DNA of 32,037 nt, taken from NCBI GenBank assembly GCA_910584395.1, contig CAJUAS010000020.1, positions 1 to 32,037 of the forward strand, read 5' to 3'. This DNA is from an uncultured Oscillospiraceae bacterium (lineage in GTDB: Bacteria; Bacillota; Clostridia; Oscillospirales; Oscillospiraceae). The position numbers and the translations under genes were made by a program. Within the stretch, counting starts at the first letter, position 1; the number at the start of each line of letters is the position of its first letter. The notes under the pieces are model-generated. The model did no database searches. It saw only the letters and a program-made list of their open reading frames with translations, and was not told the DNA's origin. Shown here in pieces: positions 1 through 6,197 of the stretch.

Positions 1-621
1 ATCGAGGGGGAGGATCTCTACCTCATCGGCACCTCCGAGCACTCCATGATCGGCCGCTTCATCGACCAGATCATTCCCGCCGAGAAAATGCCCCAAACTT
101 TGACCTCCTACTCCCCCTGCTTCCGCAAGGAAAAAGGCTCTCACGGCTTGGAGGAGCGGGGCGTCTACCGCATTCACCAGTTTGAAAAGCAGGAGATGAT
201 CGTGGTCTGCACCCCGGAGGAATCCATGGACTGGTACGAGAAGCTGTGGCGGTTCTCCGTGGAGCTGTTCCGCAATTTTGACATCCCCGTGCGCCAGTTG
301 GAGTGCTGCTCCGGCGATCTGGCCGACCTGAAGGTCAAGTCCTGCGACATTGAGGCGTGGTCGCCCCGCCAGCAGAAATATTTTGAGGTCTGCTCCTGCT
401 CCAATCTGGGCGACGCGCAGGCGCGGCGGCTCAAGATCCGCTATAAGGACGCCGAGGGCAAGACCCGTCTGGCCCACACCCTTAATAACACCTGCGTCGC
501 CCCGCCCCGGATGCTTATCGCCCTGCTGGAAAACAACCTGCAGCCCGACGGCAGCGTGAAGATCCCCAAGGTGCTTTGGCCCTATATGGGCGGGAAGGAA
601 GTTTTAACGCCGAAGGGGTAA
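1..621 (+). CDS. serS: Serine--tRNA ligase, C-terminal part (5' end outside the window)
   Basis: Class II aminoacyl-tRNA synthetase that charges tRNA-Ser with serine in the cytoplasm. The reading frame is open from base 1, so the N-terminal tRNA-binding coiled coil and motif 1 lie outside the window. Visible are the substrate-binding stretch LYLIGTSEHS, the motif 2 region (SPCFRKEKGSHG, then GVYRIHQFEKQEM), SCSNLGDAQARR, and motif 3 with its arginine in TCVAPPRMLIALLENN, followed by the typical PYMGG end. The motif 3 surroundings (CVAPPR) differ from the GLAVGR form I know from most bacterial enzymes, so this may be a divergent subtype. The family assignment is firm; the subtype is uncertain. 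No clear terminator follows. The next gene begins 138 bases downstream. Confidence 0.93.
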   Translation: MEGEDLYLIGTSEHSMIGRFIDQIIPAEKMPQTLTSYSPCFRKEKGSHGLEERGVYRIHQFEKQEMIVVCTPEESMDWYEKLWRFSVELFRNFDIPVRQLECCSGDLADLKVKSCDIEAWSPRQQKYFEVCSCSNLGDAQARRLKIRYKDAEGKTRLAHTLNNTCVAPPRMLIALLENNLQPDGSVKIPKVLWPYMGGKEVLTPKG

Positions 622-759
622 AACCGTCTTTGGGCAGACAAGTCGATTCCGGGCAGTAATTTCCTTTTTCCGTATTGCATTCCGTATCTTCTTGTTTACC
701 GCTCCCCTGCCCTCTGCAAGGGGGTGGGGCGCACCGATAAATAAAAAGGAGGTTTACCA

Positions 760-1188
760 ATGAAAAAGAAGGGGTTTTTCGGCGAATTCAAGGAGTTTAT
801 TGCGCGTGGAAACGTGATGGACATGGCCGTGGGCGTCATCATCGGCGGCGCGTTCGGCAAGATCAGCACCTCGCTGGTCAACGACATCATCATGCCCCTC
901 ATCTCTATGCTCACCGGCGGCATCGACTTCTCCGCTTGGAAGTGGGTGCTGAAGGCCGCCGTGGGCGAGACCCCGGAGGTGGCGGTGAACTTCGGCGTAT
1001 TTCTGGCCACCGTTTTGGACTTCATCATCATCGCCTTTGCCGTGTTCTGCATGATCCGCGCCATCAACTCCCTCCACCGCAAGAAGGAAGAGCCGGCCGC
1101 GGAAGAGCCGGCCTCCGCCCCCGAGCCTTCTGCGGAGGAAGTGCTTTTGACCGAGATTCGTGATCTTTTGAAGGAGAAAAAGGACTAA
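760..1188 (+). CDS. mscL: Large-conductance mechanosensitive channel MscL
   Basis: Homopentameric membrane channel that opens under membrane tension and releases solutes on hypo-osmotic shock. The protein is 142 aa, close to the family norm of about 130-150. Visible are the N-terminal amphipathic stretch (GFFGEFKEFIARGN), the first transmembrane helix with the signature MDMAVGVIIGGAFGKI, a periplasm-type loop, a second transmembrane helix (FLATVLDFIIIAFAVFCMI), and a charged cytoplasmic tail rich in E, P and A that ends in a short helix (TEIRDLLKEKKD). The start is fixed by AAAAAGGAGG at 743-752. The stop overlaps the start of the following small ORF (TAATG), and that ORF overlaps rsmG, so the three are probably translated as one unit. 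An MscL upstream of rsmG is not an arrangement I recognise as standard. Confidence 0.96.
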   Translation: MKKKGFFGEFKEFIARGNVMDMAVGVIIGGAFGKISTSLVNDIIMPLISMLTGGIDFSAWKWVLKAAVGETPEVAVNFGVFLATVLDFIIIAFAVFCMIRAINSLHRKKEEPAAEEPASAPEPSAEEVLLTEIRDLLKEKKD

Positions 1189-1358
1189 TGTGTGACGAAA
1201 ACAGCCCTTTGACCCCGCCGGAGGAGGAACAGCCGCCGAAGCGGCCGGAGTATACCAAAAAACAGCGTATCCTTGCCCTCCTCGGTGCGATTGCCATGGT
1301 CATCCTCACCCTCATGTATACCTACTCCATCGCCACCGGCGACCTCTTCTTCCGATGA
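1188..1358 (+). CDS. Small single-span membrane protein (56 aa), unknown function
   Basis: A 57-codon ORF that starts at the ATG overlapping the mscL stop (TAATG) and ends in ATGA overlapping the rsmG start. The protein has a proline- and glutamate-rich N-terminal part (PPEEEQPPKRPEYTKKQR, residues 10-27) and one hydrophobic helix (ILALLGAIAMVILTLMYTYSIA, about 28-49). It ends GDLFFR. Positive charges just before the helix predict an N-in orientation. Both junctions overlap, which is strong positional support for real translation and coupling to mscL and rsmG. It resembles the short membrane ORFs of unknown role found in many clostridial operons. I recognise no family. The mscL tail (AAEEPASAPEP) is similarly P/E/A rich, but this could be composition only. 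Confidence 0.75.
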   Translation: MCDENSPLTPPEEEQPPKRPEYTKKQRILALLGAIAMVILTLMYTYSIATGDLFFR

Positions 1359-2068
1359 AGGAACAATTGGGGTTTTTGGCGGGCGGTCTTGCTGATTTGG
1401 GTTTTGACCCTGTAAAGGCAGATCCCCTTACGAAGTACGGGGAGCTTTTGCTGGAAAAAAATCAGGTGATGAACCTGACCGCCATCACCGACCCCGTTCA
1501 GGTGGCGGCCCTCCATATGCTGGACTGCGCCGCGCTGGCCGCTCACCTTCCCGACGGGGTCAAGACCGTGGCCGACGTGGGCACAGGGGCGGGGTTTCCC
1601 GGCCTTGTGACGGCGGTCCTGCGCCCCGACCTCTCTCTCTTTCTCCTTGACCCGCTGGAAAAACGGCTCAACTTTATACAAGAGGTTATCGACGTTCTCG
1701 GCTTGACCAACGTTTCCCTTTTCCATGTCCGCGGCGAGGACGCCGGGCGGGAGGAGGGGCTGCGGGAGCGGTTCGACGTGACCACCGCCCGCGCCGTGGC
1801 GGAGCTGACCGTTTTAGCGGAGCTGTGTCTGCCCTTGACCCGCGTAGGCGGGTGGTTTCTCCCCATGAAGAGTACGGAGAGCGGCGGTGAGCTGGACGCT
1901 GCCAAGCCCCTGTTGGGCCAATTGGGCGGCGTTCCTGCGGGGCATTGGGACTACTCCCTGCCCGGCGTCGATGTGACCCACCGCATTTGGCGCATTGAAA
2001 AGCGCGCACCAACCCCCCATGCTTTCCCCCGCAAATGGGCAAAGATCAAGAAAACGCAGCACAAATAA
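1355..2068 (+). CDS. rsmG: 16S rRNA (guanine-N7) methyltransferase RsmG
   Basis: S-adenosylmethionine-dependent methyltransferase that modifies G527 (E. coli numbering) of 16S rRNA. The length of 237 aa matches the family. Visible are the N-terminal helix segment with KNQVMNLTAI, the SAM-binding glycine motif VGTGAGFPG (residues 75-83), the acidic end of the second strand (LLDPLEKRLNFI), the TTARAVAEL motif carrying the conserved arginine (R146), and a C-terminal HAFPRKWAKIKK that corresponds to the PRK...KKP ending of GidB proteins. The start ATG overlaps the previous stop (ATGA). In B. subtilis rsmG ends the jag-mnmE-mnmG string on the other side of dnaA. Here it stands alone, about 8.8 kb upstream of dnaA and on the same strand. 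Confidence 0.95.
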   Translation: MKEQLGFLAGGLADLGFDPVKADPLTKYGELLLEKNQVMNLTAITDPVQVAALHMLDCAALAAHLPDGVKTVADVGTGAGFPGLVTAVLRPDLSLFLLDPLEKRLNFIQEVIDVLGLTNVSLFHVRGEDAGREEGLRERFDVTTARAVAELTVLAELCLPLTRVGGWFLPMKSTESGGELDAAKPLLGQLGGVPAGHWDYSLPGVDVTHRIWRIEKRAPTPHAFPRKWAKIKKTQHK

Positions 2069-2079
2069 CAAAAATTTCC

Positions 2080-2108
2080 TTGCGCGCAGGGGGATTTCAT
2101 GCTATGAT
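2080..2108 (+). promoter_or_regulatory. Probable sigma-A promoter of the minD-like gene
   Basis: TTGCGC at 2080-2085, a 17-base spacer, then TATGAT at 2103-2108 preceded by TG one base upstream (extended -10, TGCTATGAT). It lies just downstream of the rsmG stop and about 65 bases upstream of the minD-like start. The -35 is weak (3 of 6) and the -10 is good (5 of 6). Confidence 0.55.
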
Positions 2109-2172
2109 AACTATGTAATTTGCCCATTGTGGGCTTTTGCCGCAAAACTCCGGGAAAGGAGCTGAACCCCTC

Positions 2173-2907
2173 ATGTCCACATCTGTCGCCGTCACCTCGG
2201 GCAAGGGGGGCACCGGCAAAACCTCTTTTACCGCTGCGGTCGGCTCTTGTCTGGCCGCGCTGGGCCAAAAGACCCTGTGTATCGACATGGACATCGGCCT
2301 TCGCAATTTGGACATCGCCTTGGGGATGTCCGATTTGGCGGTGATGGACTTTACCGACGTGATCCAAGGCCGCTGCGCCTTTGACCGGGCGGCGGTGGAA
2401 CACCCGAAGATCCCCGGCCTGTTCCTGCTCACCGCGCCCCTTTCCCTCCCGCCCGAGATCACCGGGCAGCACGTCTCCGCTCTGGTGGCGCAGGCCAAGG
2501 AGGTTTTTGACTTTGTGCTTATCGACTGCCCCGCCGGGCTGGGAGACGGCTTTCGTCTGGCCTCCGGCGCGGTAGACCGGGCGGTGGTGGTGTCCATGAC
2601 CGAGCCCTCCGCCCTCCGGGACGCCCAGCGCACCGTGATGGAGCTTTCTCCCCAGCTGGAAGTCCTTCATTTGGTGATGAACCGGGTGCAGCCGCGGATG
2701 ATCCGCAAGCTCCACACCAACATCGATCAGGCCATGAACACCGCCGGTCTGCCCCTTTTGGGGGTCATTCCGGAAGACCCCAAGGTCACCCTTGCCGCCG
2801 CAGAGGGCACGCCCCTGATCCTTGCCGCCCGCAAGGGCGCGGCGGTGGCCTATCTCAACATTGCCAAACGCCTGATGGGCCGGCGGGTTCCCCTGATGAT
2901 GACCTGA
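2173..2907 (+). CDS. minD: MinD/ParA-family P-loop ATPase
   Basis: Deviant-Walker ATPase, most like the septum-site protein MinD. At 244 aa it is slightly shorter than typical MinD (about 260-270). Residues 10-18 form the deviant Walker A GKGGTGKTS with signature lysine K11 and K16. DMDIGLRNLDIALG (38-51) is the MinD hallmark, and FDFVLIDCPAG is Walker B. The C-terminus (IAKRLMGRRVPLMMT) could be a short amphipathic membrane-targeting helix. I chose the ATG at 2173, preceded by AAAGGAG at 2155-2161; an in-frame TTG at 2137 adds 12 residues but has no site. No minC or minE is adjacent. The next gene is a methylglyoxal-synthase homologue, reminiscent of clostridial minCDE-rodA-mgsA clusters. 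It also stands after rsmG, roughly where Bacillus has noc/soj, but the sequence favours MinD over Soj. Confidence 0.85.
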   Translation: MSTSVAVTSGKGGTGKTSFTAAVGSCLAALGQKTLCIDMDIGLRNLDIALGMSDLAVMDFTDVIQGRCAFDRAAVEHPKIPGLFLLTAPLSLPPEITGQHVSALVAQAKEVFDFVLIDCPAGLGDGFRLASGAVDRAVVVSMTEPSALRDAQRTVMELSPQLEVLHLVMNRVQPRMIRKLHTNIDQAMNTAGLPLLGVIPEDPKVTLAAAEGTPLILAARKGAAVAYLNIAKRLMGRRVPLMMT

Positions 2908-2950
2908 CGGCAGCGGGTTAAAATAAAACGAGGAAAGGTGTGTTTCTAAC

Positions 2951-3370
2951 ATGACCATCGCACTGATGAGCCACGACCGAAAAAAGGAATTAATGGTACA
3001 GTTCTGCACTGCGTACAGCGCCATTTTTGCCAAGCACACCATCTGTGCCACCAATGCCACCGGCCGTCTGGTTCAGGAGGCCACCGGCCAAAAAGTCCAC
3101 CTTTTCCTCCCCGGCGGGCAGGGCGGCGCACAGCAGATCGGCGCGCGCATCGCCTATAACGAGATCGATCTGGTGCTGCTCTTTGCCGACCCCCAGATCG
3201 AAACGGACGACGCCGACCTCCACTACGTTCTCCAGCTCTGCGACCAGTACAGCGTCCCCTGCGCCACCAACATTGCCACGGCGGAGATGCTCATTTTGGG
3301 TCTTGACCGGGGCGATCTGGACTGGCGCACGGTGATGAAGCCGCAAAATAACACGCCCTTTACGTTGTAA
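2951..3370 (+). CDS. mgsA: Methylglyoxal-synthase-fold protein lacking key catalytic residues
   Basis: The fold and length (139 aa) match methylglyoxal synthase, which converts dihydroxyacetone phosphate to methylglyoxal. Recognisable are ALMSHDRKK (H8 equals E. coli H19), CATNATG (31-38), GGAQQIGARI (58-67), LLFADP (D80 equals D91) and PCATNIATAEML. However, the catalytic Asp71 of the E. coli enzyme (in GGDQQ) is Ala60 here, the conserved H-x-P-D segment has become DDAD (His98 lost), Ser65 is Pro54, and Thr47 is Ala36. These residues act in catalysis or phosphate binding in the characterised enzymes. I therefore infer an altered or absent synthase activity; the fold may act as a ligand-binding or allosteric domain. 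The frame is intact and in good context. The ribosome site GAGGAAAGG lies around 2930. Confidence 0.85.
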   Translation: MTIALMSHDRKKELMVQFCTAYSAIFAKHTICATNATGRLVQEATGQKVHLFLPGGQGGAQQIGARIAYNEIDLVLLFADPQIETDDADLHYVLQLCDQYSVPCATNIATAEMLILGLDRGDLDWRTVMKPQNNTPFTL

Positions 3371-3400
3371 GAGAAGCGCGACCCGAAAGGACTGACCCCC

Positions 3401-4765
3401 ATGCCCATTCAAAAACCCCGCACCTTATCCGGCTTTATGGAGCTTTTGCCCCAAAAGCAGGTGTTGTTCGACGCCATGGTGGAAAAGCTGCGCCGCACCT
3501 ACGCCCTTTACGGCTTTTCCCCCTTGGACACCCCCGTCATCGAGGCCAGCGAGATCCTTTTGACCAAAAGCGGCGGCGAGACGGAAAAACAAATTTACCG
3601 CTTTACCAAGGGGGACAGTGACCTGTCCCTTCGTTTTGACCTGACCGTTCCTCTGGCCAAATATGTGGCCCTCCACTACAACGATCTGGCCTTCCCCTTC
3701 CGCCGCTTCCAGATCGGCAAGGTCTACCGCGGGGAGCGCGCCCAGCGGGGGCGTTTCCGGGAGTTCTATCAGGCGGACATCGACGTGATCGGCGACGGCG
3801 CGCTGGACATTTTGAACGATGCGGAAATGCCCGCCATCATCTACCGGGCCTTTACCTCCCTTGGGCTGGAGCGGTTTGTCATTCGGGTGAACAACCGCAA
3901 GCTCCTCAACGGCTTTTACGCCATGCTGGGCTGGGATCACAGGGCCGGCGACATTATGCGCGTGGTGGACAAGGCGGAAAAGATCGGGCTGGAAAAGGTG
4001 GGCCTCACCCTCTACCACGATCTGGGTCTGGACGAGGACTCGGTGGGCGAGATCCAAGAGTTCATGGCCATCAAGGGCACCAACGCGCAGGTGTTGGACG
4101 CGCTGGAGGGCTACCGCGGCCGAAACGAGGCCTTTGACCAAGGTCTGGACGAGTTAAAGACCGTCTGCCGCTATCTGGCGGACTTCGGCGTGCCCGAAAG
4201 TCACTTTGCCATCGACCTCTCCATCGCCCGGGGGCTGGACTACTACACCGGCACGGTGTATGAGACCCGCCTTTTGGACTACCCGGAGATCGGCTCTCCC
4301 TGTTCCGGCGGTCGATATGATAACTTGGCGGCATATTATACCGACAAACAACTCCCCGGCGTGGGTATTTCCATCGGGCTTACCCGGCTTTTCTACGTGT
4401 TGGACGAGCAGGGCTTGCTCAATCCCGACGCCCTTACCGCCCCGGCGGAGGTTTTGGTGCTGCCCATGACCGAGGACTTAGCCCCCGCCGTAGCGCTGGC
4501 CACCGCCTTGCGGGAGGGTGGCGTGACCGCCCTGCTCTACCACGAGGGGAAAAAGTTCAAGCAGAAGCTCTCCTACGCCGACAGGCTGGGAATCCCCTTC
4601 GTGGCTCTGCTGGGAGAGGACGAGCTGGCACAGGGCAAGGTGGCCCTGAAGGATATGTCCAGCGGGGAGCAGCAGCTCCTCACCGCCCAAGAGGCCGCAG
4701 CGTATGTAACACAGGCTTTGGCGGCGCGCAGAGCCGCCCGGCCCATTCAGGAGAAACCGCAATGA
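3401..4765 (+). CDS. hisS: Histidine--tRNA ligase (HisRS)
   Basis: Class II synthetase that charges tRNA-His. The length of 454 aa fits. An N-terminal PRTLSGFMELLPQK segment is followed by motif 1 around TPVIEASEIL and by RFDLTVPLAKYVA (78-90). Motif 2 is RFQIGKVYRGERAQRGRFREFYQADID (about 102-128), the histidine-specific signature is ARGLDYYTGTVYE, and SGGRYDNL and motif 3 GVGISIGLTRL follow. The last 90 residues form the anticodon-binding alpha/beta domain (VLVLPMTEDLAPA ... GIPFVALLGEDELAQGKVALKDM). Compared with usual sequences the extreme N-terminus has LSGFMELLP where many have GTQDILP. The stop overlaps the following secreted protein gene by four bases (ATGA), which suggests co-translation of a cytoplasmic synthetase and a cell-surface foldase, an odd pairing. 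Confidence 0.95.
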   Translation: MPIQKPRTLSGFMELLPQKQVLFDAMVEKLRRTYALYGFSPLDTPVIEASEILLTKSGGETEKQIYRFTKGDSDLSLRFDLTVPLAKYVALHYNDLAFPFRRFQIGKVYRGERAQRGRFREFYQADIDVIGDGALDILNDAEMPAIIYRAFTSLGLERFVIRVNNRKLLNGFYAMLGWDHRAGDIMRVVDKAEKIGLEKVGLTLYHDLGLDEDSVGEIQEFMAIKGTNAQVLDALEGYRGRNEAFDQGLDELKTVCRYLADFGVPESHFAIDLSIARGLDYYTGTVYETRLLDYPEIGSPCSGGRYDNLAAYYTDKQLPGVGISIGLTRLFYVLDEQGLLNPDALTAPAEVLVLPMTEDLAPAVALATALREGGVTALLYHEGKKFKQKLSYADRLGIPFVALLGEDELAQGKVALKDMSSGEQQLLTAQEAAAYVTQALAARRAARPIQEKPQ

Positions 4766-6162
4766 AAAAACGTCTGATCGCCGCCCTGCTGTGCGGCTGT
4801 TTCCTCGCCACCCCCGCTCTGGCGACCAGCTCCTTCCCCACCGTCAACACCTATTCCCCCGGCTATTACACCGACGTGAAGCCGGACGAGTGGTACGCCG
4901 ACGCGGCCCGGCTCTGCTATGAAGCGGGGCTGATCACCGGCACGCGGGCCAACACCTTCTCCCCCAACAACGCCGTTACCATCGGCGAAGCCGCCGCGCT
5001 GGCCGCCCGCATCCTCTCCTCTATCAGCGGCGAGGCCATCCGCGCCGAGGCGGCGGGAGAGGCTTGGTATCGCCGGTATGTGGATTTTTTGGAGGCCCAT
5101 TCCGTGGCTGTGCCCGACCCGGCCCAGAACGCGTCCCGCACCCAGTTTTTCCATCTTCTGGCCGCTGTCGTTCCCCCGGAGCGTCTTGCCCCCATCAATT
5201 CCATCGAGACCCTCCCCGACACCGACGACCCCGACATCCTGCGGTTTTATAACGCGGGGGTTTTGACCGGCACGGACGCCACCGGGACGTTTCAGGGCGG
5301 GCGCGGCCTGCGCCGCAACGAGTGCGCCACCATGGTGGCCCGCATCATCGACCCCGACCTCCGCCGGACCTTTACCCTCAAAAGCGAGGCGGAAACCCCC
5401 ACCCTCTCCCCCGAGGAGGAGCTTTTGCAAACCGAGGCCTTTCGGGTCAACGGCGTGTCGGTGAGCTTTGACCGTTTTATCGAGACCCTCAACGCCTGCG
5501 TGGCCGAGACGGACGCCAATTTGAAGGCCAACAACAGCAAGGGGCTGGACTGGAACGCCAAATACACCGGAGTGGACGACCTTCCGGCGTATTTTAAGGA
5601 AATGGCCATGGCCCGTCTGGTGGAATCTACCCTTATTTCCTCTCAGGCCAAGGCTCTGGGGTGCAGCGAGGAGGCCCTCCCCGCCGTGCTGACCCCAGAT
5701 CCGTCCAAGGCGCTGGACAAAATCTACTGCGCCAAGCACATTTTAGTGGCCGACGAGCAGACCGCCACCGCCATCGTGGCCCTGCTGAAATCCAGCCCCT
5801 CGTTGGACACCTTTAACTCCCTGATGAACCAATACGGCACCGACCCCGGCATGAAATCCGACCCCAGAGGGTATATTTTTACCGACGGAGATATGGTCGC
5901 TGAATTTGAAAACGCCGTCAAGGCCCTGAACATCGGCGCTTGCTCCAACGTCCCGGTGAAATCCCAGTTCGGCTATCACGTCATTCTCCGCCTTGACCCC
6001 ACCACCCGCAGCGGATGGGAGCAGGCGGTTCAGGAGCTGAAATACGAGGACTATGTGGACGCATGGGTGGTTTCCGCCACCGTCACCCCCAACACCGCCG
6101 AGCTGAACAAGCTGGATGTTCAGGCCCGGTACGAGGCTTATCTGGCGTCCCAAAACGGCTGA
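4762..6162 (+). CDS. S-layer-homology protein with parvulin-type peptidyl-prolyl isomerase domain
   Basis: Predicted exported, wall-anchored foldase of 466 aa. Residues 1-21 are a signal peptide (KKR, hydrophobic core, cleavage after ALA). An LCGC at 10-13 is a poor lipobox alternative. Three S-layer-homology repeats follow: about 33-87 (TDVKPDEWYADAARLCYEAGLITG), 98-140 (degenerate) and 150-198 (GVLTGTDATGTFQGGRGLRRNECATMVARII). A helical SurA/PrsA-like linker (about 220-310) leads to a rotamase domain at about 320-410 with KHILV (325-329), the FEN-AVKALNIGACSNVPVKSQFGYHVILRL pattern and a conserved FGYH. By analogy with PrsA it would help fold exported proteins outside the membrane, held on secondary wall polymer by SLH domains instead of a lipid anchor. 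Start ATG overlaps the hisS stop. Confidence 0.85.
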   Translation: MKKRLIAALLCGCFLATPALATSSFPTVNTYSPGYYTDVKPDEWYADAARLCYEAGLITGTRANTFSPNNAVTIGEAAALAARILSSISGEAIRAEAAGEAWYRRYVDFLEAHSVAVPDPAQNASRTQFFHLLAAVVPPERLAPINSIETLPDTDDPDILRFYNAGVLTGTDATGTFQGGRGLRRNECATMVARIIDPDLRRTFTLKSEAETPTLSPEEELLQTEAFRVNGVSVSFDRFIETLNACVAETDANLKANNSKGLDWNAKYTGVDDLPAYFKEMAMARLVESTLISSQAKALGCSEEALPAVLTPDPSKALDKIYCAKHILVADEQTATAIVALLKSSPSLDTFNSLMNQYGTDPGMKSDPRGYIFTDGDMVAEFENAVKALNIGACSNVPVKSQFGYHVILRLDPTTRSGWEQAVQELKYEDYVDAWVVSATVTPNTAELNKLDVQARYEAYLASQNG

Positions 6163-6197
6163 ATGACCGCAATCAAAACACGATGGAGTTGATCGCA

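Noticed and set aside
622..759. Promoter or terminator between serS and mscL
   Set aside because: No convincing -35/-10 pair or stem with a T-run; only a weak CCCC...GGGG inverted repeat near 703-729 was seen.
1951..3060. Minus-strand ORF of 369 aa opposite the minD-like gene, and similar long minus ORFs over hisS, aspS and gyrA
   Set aside because: All lie antisense to genes with clear family membership and have the G/H/V-rich composition of reverse-complement frames in G+C-rich DNA.
6015..6197. Upstream extension of the aspS frame to 660 aa
   Set aside because: It overlaps the end of the PPIase gene in another frame, lacks homology to AspRS, and a good GGAG-spaced ATG exists at 6198.
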